The translations under genes and the position numbers were made by a program. DNA of 64,000 nt, taken from positions 124,001 to 188,000 of the forward strand of contig CAVUCL010000001.1 in NCBI GenBank assembly GCA_963740055.1, read 5' to 3'. This document shows positions 58,904-64,000 of the stretch, piece by piece. Numbering within the stretch: position 1 is the first letter of the stretch; the number at the start of each line of letters is the position of its first letter. Source of the stretch: WHSW01 sp963740055. Lineage in GTDB: Bacteria > Actinomycetota > Thermoleophilia > Solirubrobacterales > 70-9. The notes under the pieces are model-generated. The model did no database searches, was not told the origin of the DNA, and saw only the letters and a program-made list of their open reading frames with translations.

Positions 58904-60370
58904 GTGAGCATTTCCGAGCGGGAGCAGAGCGTGGTCGAGGCCGCGCCGCGGCAGCTTTTCATCGGCGGCGAGTGGCGGGACGCGAGCGGCGGCGCGACGC
59001 TCGCGGTCGAGGACCCGTCGACCGGTGAGACCGTGTGCGAGGTCGCCGACGCGACCCCCGACGACGCCCAGGCGGCGCTCGACGCCGCCTGTGACGCGCA
59101 GACGGGGTGGGCGGCGACGGCTCCGAACGAGCGCTCCGAGATCCTCCACCGCGCGTTCGAGCTGCTCGGCGAGCGCGCCGACGACCTCGCTCTGCTGATG
59201 ACCCTGGAGATGGGCAAGTCGGTCGCCGAGTCGAAGGCGGAGATCACCTACGCGGCCGAGTTCTTCCGCTGGTTCGCGGGCGAGGCGCTGCGCATCGACG
59301 GCTACTACAAGGTCGCCGGCAACGCCGCCTCCCGGGTGCTCGTGATGCGCCAGCCGATCGGCCCCTGCTACTTCATCACCCCCTGGAACTTCCCCAACGC
59401 GATGGGGACCCGCAAGATCGGCCCGGCGGTCGCCGCCGGCTGCACGATGGTGGTCAAGCCGGCCCAGCAGACGCCGCTCTCGATGCTGGCGCTGGCGCAG
59501 CTGCTCACCGACGCCGGGCTCCCCGAGGGAGTGCTCAACGTCGTCACCGGGACCTCCTCGTCGGAGATCTCGAAGCCGATCATCGGCGACCCGAGGCTGC
59601 GAAAGCTCTCCTTCACCGGCTCGACCGAGGTCGGGCGCAAGCTGATCGCCCAGGCCGCCGAAAACGTGCTCAAGGTCTCGATGGAGCTCGGCGGAAACGC
59701 CCCGTTCCTGATCTTCGAGGACGCCGACCTCGACGCCGCGGTCGAGGGGGCGATGATCGCGAAGATGCGCAACGTCGGCGAGGCGTGCACGTCGGCGAAC
59801 CGCTTCCACGTCGCCGACGGCGTGGCGTCGGAGTTCGCCGAGAAGCTCGGCGAGCGGATGGGCGCGCTGAAGCTCGGGCGCGGGACCGAGGAGGGCGTCG
59901 ACGTCGGCCCGCTGATCGACGCCGACCAGCGCGACAAGGTGGCCGAGCTGGTCTCGGACGCGGTCGAGCAGGGAGCGACCGCGGTCGTCGGCGGCAATCG
60001 CCGTGACGGCGCCGGGTACTTCTACGAGCCGACCGTGCTCGGCGACGTGCCCGACGGCGCGCGCCTGCTGCGCGAGGAGATCTTCGGCCCGGTCGCGCCG
60101 GTGAAGGGCTTCGGCTCCGAGGAGGAGGCGGTCGCGGCCGCCAACGACACCGAGTACGGGCTCGTCGCCTACGTCTACACCAGCGACCTGAAGCGAGCCT
60201 TCCGCGTCTGCGAGGCGCTCGAGACCGGGATGATCGGCCTCAACCAGGGGATGGTCTCGAACGCCGGCGCGCCGTTCGGCGGCGTCAAGCAGTCGGGGGT
60301 CGGCCGCGAGGGCGGCAACGAGGGCATCCACGAGTTCCTCGAGACCAAATACGTGGCCGTGAACCTGTAG
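58904..60370 (+). CDS. gabD: Succinate-semialdehyde dehydrogenase (NADP+)-type aldehyde dehydrogenase
   Basis: Aldehyde dehydrogenase of 488 residues with all catalytic features: FITPWNFPNAMGTRKIGPA, VVKPAQQTPLS, the NAD(P) loop FTGSTEVGRKL, catalytic Glu in MELGGNAPFLIFEDAD, catalytic Cys in GEACTSANRFHV, and EEIFGPVAPV. The ELGGNAPF block and FHV after the Cys resemble GabD, which oxidises succinate semialdehyde to succinate. The exact substrate could be another semialdehyde. GTG start with AAGGAG six bases upstream. Convergent with the heme peroxidase gene (seven-base gap). Confidence 0.9.
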   Translation: MSISEREQSVVEAAPRQLFIGGEWRDASGGATLAVEDPSTGETVCEVADATPDDAQAALDAACDAQTGWAATAPNERSEILHRAFELLGERADDLALLMTLEMGKSVAESKAEITYAAEFFRWFAGEALRIDGYYKVAGNAASRVLVMRQPIGPCYFITPWNFPNAMGTRKIGPAVAAGCTMVVKPAQQTPLSMLALAQLLTDAGLPEGVLNVVTGTSSSEISKPIIGDPRLRKLSFTGSTEVGRKLIAQAAENVLKVSMELGGNAPFLIFEDADLDAAVEGAMIAKMRNVGEACTSANRFHVADGVASEFAEKLGERMGALKLGRGTEEGVDVGPLIDADQRDKVAELVSDAVEQGATAVVGGNRRDGAGYFYEPTVLGDVPDGARLLREEIFGPVAPVKGFGSEEEAVAAANDTEYGLVAYVYTSDLKRAFRVCEALETGMIGLNQGMVSNAGAPFGGVKQSGVGREGGNEGIHEFLETKYVAVNL

Positions 60371-60377
60371 CGGGTGC

Positions 60378-61925
60378 TCACCCCAGCGGCGCCAGCAGGC
60401 TCTTCTTACCCTCGAAGGCGAACAGCAGCAGGTCGACCATGCGAAAGGTGCTGTCGTTCGGCCCCAGGCTCGGACGCCAGCCGTGATCGCGGACGATCGA
60501 AGCCTGGCTTCCCTCGATCGCACGGTGGAAGGTCTCGGCGACGATGCGCGCGCCGACGCCCTTGAGGCGCCCGCGGTTGAACTCCGCCTCGCGCAAGACG
60601 TAGAACCAAAGCGGCGTGTCGCGGACGAGCGCCCTGCGCTGGCTCTGGGTCAGGCTGTCGAGGCCGACACCGTCGCGCCCGTCGCGAATCTGGCGCCTCG
60701 ACAGGGCGGTCACCGTCACTCCCCTGGAGCGCAGGAAGCGCGCCATCTGCTGGCCCGTCGCCAGCCTCACCATGCGCCCCCGGCGCAGGTTGCGCAGGGC
60801 GAGGTTGGCCTCGGCCGTGGGCAAGCCGGGGAGTTGCTCGAGCGGGTTGACGAGCCTGGTGTCGATACGCATCGCGGTGTTGGACTTCGCCGCCGGGACC
60901 GCGAGGTTGTCGCGCCCGGCCTCGGTGAAGTCATACAGGCGGCGAAAGTCGGCGATCCAGTTGGTCGCCAGGGTCTTCAGCCCGCCGAGGTTGCCGCTGG
61001 TCGCCGAAAAGTCGAACAGGAAGCCAAGCGTCCCCGAGCCGGCGTCGAACACCTTGTTCCAGTTGTAGGCCGAGCGGATCATCGAGTGACCGAACCGGAA
61101 CGCGGCAACCGAGAACTCGACCGGCATCGTCGGGACATCGGTGGGCACGGCGCCGACCTCGAACGCCTTGCGGCCTGCGCTGAAGACGTTGCTGACGACG
61201 CCGGCGGCGCAGATCCGCGGCAGGTAGTCGGTGCGGAGCATCCACTGGTAGTGCTTGGTGACGAGCTCGCGGGCGACGGCGAAGCGCTGCCCCGGCGCGA
61301 CCGATCCCGGCAGCGTGTCGACGACGCGGTTGTGGAAGCGGATGAATGCCAGATGGGTCTGGGCGACCGCCAGGTTCTCGTCGTTTCGCGGATCGGGAAT
61401 GATTGCGGCGCGCTTGGCGGCGGCACTCGACCCGGCTCCGCGCGGGAGATCGAAGCCCTGCTTGGCGGCGAAGCCGTCGACGGCCTCGGTCTTGCCAAGC
61501 CGCAGATGGACGCCGTCGGCCTCGTAGAACCTGGCCGACTCGGGATCGTTCGGACCGGCCCCGTAGAGCGAGTCCAGGTCGAGGCTCGGCGAGCGCGCCT
61601 GCAACAGCTGCGCAGGCGCCACCGTGTCGCCGAGCATCACGTTCGTCTTGTCGAAGGTGAGGTCGTGATCGACGAACTGGCCGAGGTAGGTGAAGCCGGC
61701 GGGGATCTGGGACGCTCCGCCACCGCCGAGCATCGCTTTCCCAAGCCTGTCGAGAGCGGACTCGCTGAGCTGATGTCCGGCACCGCTCGGCCCCATCCGC
61801 GAGAAGCGAAACGGCGGCGTCTGGGCCTCAGCCGCCGCCGCCAGCGTCCGCGGCCGTCCGCCGACGCTCTCGGCGAGCAAGCCCTCCCCGAGCACGAAGA
61901 AGCTCTCGGAACCGTGTCTGACCAT
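60378..61925 (-). CDS. Animal-type heme peroxidase (peroxidase-cyclooxygenase superfamily)
   Basis: Heme peroxidase of 515 residues without a clear signal peptide. The distal His87 is in LGQFVDHDLTFD, a calcium-site-like region in SPSLDLDSLYGAGP, PDPRNDENLAVAQTHLAFIRFHNRVV is the family helix block, and the proximal His280 is in AAFRFGHSMIR. It should oxidise small molecules or halides with hydrogen peroxide. The start has a strong AAGGAGG site seven bases upstream. It is the last of three genes with the 105-residue protein and the TPR-ATPase. Codon use appears a little more mixed than in core genes, compatible with acquisition. Confidence 0.9.
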   Translation of the reverse strand: MVRHGSESFFVLGEGLLAESVGGRPRTLAAAAEAQTPPFRFSRMGPSGAGHQLSESALDRLGKAMLGGGGASQIPAGFTYLGQFVDHDLTFDKTNVMLGDTVAPAQLLQARSPSLDLDSLYGAGPNDPESARFYEADGVHLRLGKTEAVDGFAAKQGFDLPRGAGSSAAAKRAAIIPDPRNDENLAVAQTHLAFIRFHNRVVDTLPGSVAPGQRFAVARELVTKHYQWMLRTDYLPRICAAGVVSNVFSAGRKAFEVGAVPTDVPTMPVEFSVAAFRFGHSMIRSAYNWNKVFDAGSGTLGFLFDFSATSGNLGGLKTLATNWIADFRRLYDFTEAGRDNLAVPAAKSNTAMRIDTRLVNPLEQLPGLPTAEANLALRNLRRGRMVRLATGQQMARFLRSRGVTVTALSRRQIRDGRDGVGLDSLTQSQRRALVRDTPLWFYVLREAEFNRGRLKGVGARIVAETFHRAIEGSQASIVRDHGWRPSLGPNDSTFRMVDLLLFAFEGKKSLLAPLG

Positions 61926-61941
61926 CTCGACCTCCTTGCTG

Positions 61942-62259
61942 CTAGCCGCTCTTGAGCTCGATCTGCTGGCTCCAGAAGAAGACCCGGACCTCGCCGCCCA
62001 TCGCGCAGACGATGCCGATCGCGTCGGCAGGTCCGGGCTTGAACTTGCGCCCGTAGCCGGGATCGATGTCGAGCTTCCAGTTCTTTACCGGACGCTCGAA
62101 CTCGTCGGGCGACGTCGCCATCCCCGCGACCTTCGCCCCCTTCTGCGAGATCGAGATCGAGACGAGCGCCTCCTTCTCGCCCGTTTCCCATTCGAGCGTG
62201 CCGCGCGCCTTGACGACTCCGTCGACGATCCGAAGAGCCTGCTGGAACTTGGAGCGCAC
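61942..62259 (-). CDS. Small protein of unknown function paired with heme peroxidase
   Basis: Soluble protein of 105 residues, beta-rich: QALRIVDGVVKARGTLEWE, EALVSISISQKGAKVAGMA, WKLDIDPGYG, and AIGIVCAMGGEVRVFFWSQ. No catalytic motif is visible and I do not recognise the family. GTG start preceded by AAGGAGG, the same strong site as the peroxidase gene 16 bases downstream, which suggests coordinated high expression. It could be a partner or small-molecule-binding subunit of the peroxidase; that is inference from the operon. Confidence 0.78.
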   Translation of the reverse strand: MRSKFQQALRIVDGVVKARGTLEWETGEKEALVSISISQKGAKVAGMATSPDEFERPVKNWKLDIDPGYGRKFKPGPADAIGIVCAMGGEVRVFFWSQQIELKSG

Positions 62260-62286
62260 TGTTCGACCTCCTTCGTTGGCGGCGCC

Positions 62287-64000
62287 TCAGGCCGGCACGT
62301 CCACGGCCTGCATGGAACGTGCCCGGCGGACACCGATCTGATTTCCCTTCCGCTCGTAAAGCTCGATCGCCCTGACCAGCACGCCTGCGGCGGCCGCGCC
62401 GTCGACTCGCTGCAGGACCTCGGCCTGGGCGACGAGCGCGTCGCCGTGCTCGGCGAGCCAGTCCGTGCGCGCCGCGATCAGCACGGCATCGGCGGCGATC
62501 CGCATCGCCTCGGCATCCTGACCGCGGCGGGCAAGCAGTCGCGCGCGCTCCGACCGCCAGGTGATCTGCGCCGAGAGGTCGTCCGCGGCGGCGCTCTGCT
62601 CGGCGAGCAACGTGAACTCCCAGGCCTCCTCGAAGCGCTCCTGCTCGTGGAGCGCGTGGGCGAGCATCGCCGCGGTCGACGAGAGCAGGGCGCGCTCGCC
62701 CATCTCCAGCAGGCGCTCGTAGCCGGCGCGCAGGATTCGCTCGGCGCCGCGCGCGTCGCCCGAGTTGAGCGCGACGAAGGCCGCGGGATGCGAGACGGCG
62801 CTCAGCATCCCGCGACCGAGCTCGGCCAGGATCGAGTTGCTGTGAGCGAGGTGCTCGCGCGCGGTCTCGAACTCGCCGCACATCGCATGCAGGCCGGCGA
62901 GCGAATCGAGGACGGCCGCCTGGGCGCGGCACTCGGCGCTCATCTGCGCTCCGAGCGCCTCGCAGCGGGAGATCCCTTCGGCGACGGGAGTCGGCCCGAA
63001 GTAGGCGGAGGAGGCAAGCCAGGAGAGGGCGTCGGCGACGCCGCGGACGTCCCCGGCCCGACGCGCGTGCTCGGCCGCGCGCTCCCAGGCGGCCTCGGCG
63101 TCGCCGGAGCGCGCCGCGATCCAGTGCACGAGGGCCCGCAGGCGCCAGAGCCGGTCCAGACCGAGGTCGTCACCGGCCGCCTCGAAGATCGTCCGCAGGG
63201 GCTCGAACCGCTCACGCACCTGACGCCCGGTCGCCTCGGTATCGACCTGCAGTCGCCCGACCAGGGAGGCGACCTCCGCGTGTGCGCGGGCGATCTCGTC
63301 GCCGCGGGCGGCGGCCTCACGGGCGGCCGCGTCGAGCACGCGCTCGGCCTCGTCGAGGTGGCCCGCCTCGGTGAGCGCCGTCCCCTGGTCGGCGAGCAGC
63401 GGGCCGCGTTGCGCGTCGCCCTCGGGGACCAGCGCTGCGGACCGCTCGAGCAGGCTGATCGCCGCCGGAAGATCGTCGCGCGCGAGCGCGGCACGACCGG
63501 CGGCGCCGAGATAGCGGCCGCCGCTCGCCGCCAACTCCACGTAGCTTCGGCTGGCCGCCGGCTCGACCTCGACGTGATAGCCGAAAGCGTGCTCGAGGTG
63601 GTAGCCGATCACCTCGGCGCGAGCGTCGACGCCGCGCTCGGCTCGCTGCTCGAGCCATCTGGCGAAGCGCTCGTGCAGGTGCGCACGACGCTGCTTCGGC
63701 ATCAGCCCGTAGGTCGCGTCGCGGATCAGGATGTGGTTGAAGCGGAACGCCTGCTCACCCTCGAGGTCCGGCCGCGCGGGTCCGATCAGCTCGCGGGCGG
63801 CAAGCGCGGCGAGGCCGCCGTCGAGCTCGGCGGCGTGCTCGCGGGGCAGCAGGTCGGCGAGCACGCTGCGGTGAAACGTGCGTCCCTCGACCGACCCGTG
63901 CTCGACGATCGCGCGCTCGGTGGCGGCCAAGCCGTCGATGCGCGCCGTGAGCACGGCTTGGATCGTCGGCACCGCGGCGACCGGCGCCTCCGGCGCCTCC
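62287..64000 (-). CDS. ATPase/TPR regulatory protein, 5' end beyond window
   Basis: The frame is open through the window edge; 570 residues are visible up to the stop at 62287. The visible start (TIQAVLTARIDGLAATERAIVEHGSVEGRTFHR) matches the end of an AAA_16/ORC-like ATPase module, followed by FRFNHILIRDATYGLMPKQRRAHLHERFARWLE, as found in AfsR/MalT-like and class III cyclase-ATPase-TPR proteins. The rest is a long array of TPR-like helical repeats rich in Ala and Glu. A cyclase or DNA-binding domain probably lies upstream or is absent; it cannot be judged here. It heads the operon with the 105-residue protein and heme peroxidase. Confidence 0.82.
   Translation of the reverse strand, partial: EAPEAPVAAVPTIQAVLTARIDGLAATERAIVEHGSVEGRTFHRSVLADLLPREHAAELDGGLAALAARELIGPARPDLEGEQAFRFNHILIRDATYGLMPKQRRAHLHERFARWLEQRAERGVDARAEVIGYHLEHAFGYHVEVEPAASRSYVELAASGGRYLGAAGRAALARDDLPAAISLLERSAALVPEGDAQRGPLLADQGTALTEAGHLDEAERVLDAAAREAAARGDEIARAHAEVASLVGRLQVDTEATGRQVRERFEPLRTIFEAAGDDLGLDRLWRLRALVHWIAARSGDAEAAWERAAEHARRAGDVRGVADALSWLASSAYFGPTPVAEGISRCEALGAQMSAECRAQAAVLDSLAGLHAMCGEFETAREHLAHSNSILAELGRGMLSAVSHPAAFVALNSGDARGAERILRAGYERLLEMGERALLSSTAAMLAHALHEQERFEEAWEFTLLAEQSAAADDLSAQITWRSERARLLARRGQDAEAMRIAADAVLIAARTDWLAEHGDALVAQAEVLQRVDGAAAAGVLVRAIELYERKGNQIGVRRARSMQAVDVPA

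Noticed and set aside
60370..60378. Terminator hairpin gggt-gctc-accc between gabD and the peroxidase
   Set aside because: Only a four-base stem; too weak to report as a feature.

Overview
The window is very GC-rich chromosomal DNA, well above 70 % G+C by eye, with codons ending almost always in G or C. Genes are tightly packed and often overlap as ATGA, GTGA or TTGA. Gene content fits a high-GC Gram-positive actinobacterium: a PBP1A-type synthase, an L,D-transpeptidase, SpoIID/LytB, lipoproteins, C5-pathway heme synthesis with a Ccm heme exporter, and several soluble cyclase or ATPase-TPR proteins. The class Thermoleophilia (Solirubrobacterales-like) is my inference, not shown by a marker gene. 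There is no rRNA, CRISPR array, insertion sequence or phage. No gene-free stretch exceeds 300 bases; the longest is 24126-24282.

Layout. 1-2672: envelope-stress module (response regulator, histidine kinase, HtrA) on the minus strand. 2754-11849: a degenerate M28-like membrane protein, an orphan FlgM-like peptide, thiL, PBP1A, MscS, a HAD phosphatase, a CPBP protease, an L,D-transpeptidase and pyrE. 11825-18317: a coupled cyclase/coiled-coil/lipoprotein operon, benzoylformate decarboxylase with a D-2-hydroxyacid dehydrogenase, and tRNA-Arg(CCT). 18295-24125: acyltransferase, galT, SPFH protein with NfeD protease, and a thioredoxin. 24283-29741: an SF2 helicase, a kinase, birA, a SAM hydrolase and a RibD-like reductase. 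29749-35841: one operon of ccmABCD-hemA-hemC-cobA/hemD. 35892-45738: murein endopeptidase, stress protein, hydrolase, aldehyde dehydrogenase, rarA, and a run of M20 peptidase, DUF1385, FtsH-like protease, methylmalonyl-CoA epimerase, a small protein and a methyltransferase. 45711-53522: broken PLP decarboxylase, topoisomerase IB, BtrH-like protein, and a lipid cluster (DAG kinase, cardiolipin synthase, PAP2) ending in ychF. 53512-64000: a fused transglycosylase/M15-like protein, PhoD, a CrtC/AttH-like lipocalin, SpoIID, gabD, and an operon of TPR-ATPase, a 105-aa protein and a heme peroxidase.

Two window-wide patterns matter to any user. First, at least eleven reading-frame breaks interrupt otherwise well-conserved genes, ten of them a single extra base. 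This looks like uncorrected sequencing or assembly indels more than biology. Second, several genes (galT, a RibD-like reductase, a coiled-coil protein, probably pyrE) have no ATG/GTG/TTG start upstream of their conserved N-terminus but have a well-placed CTG, twice inside a CTGA overlap with the upstream stop codon.
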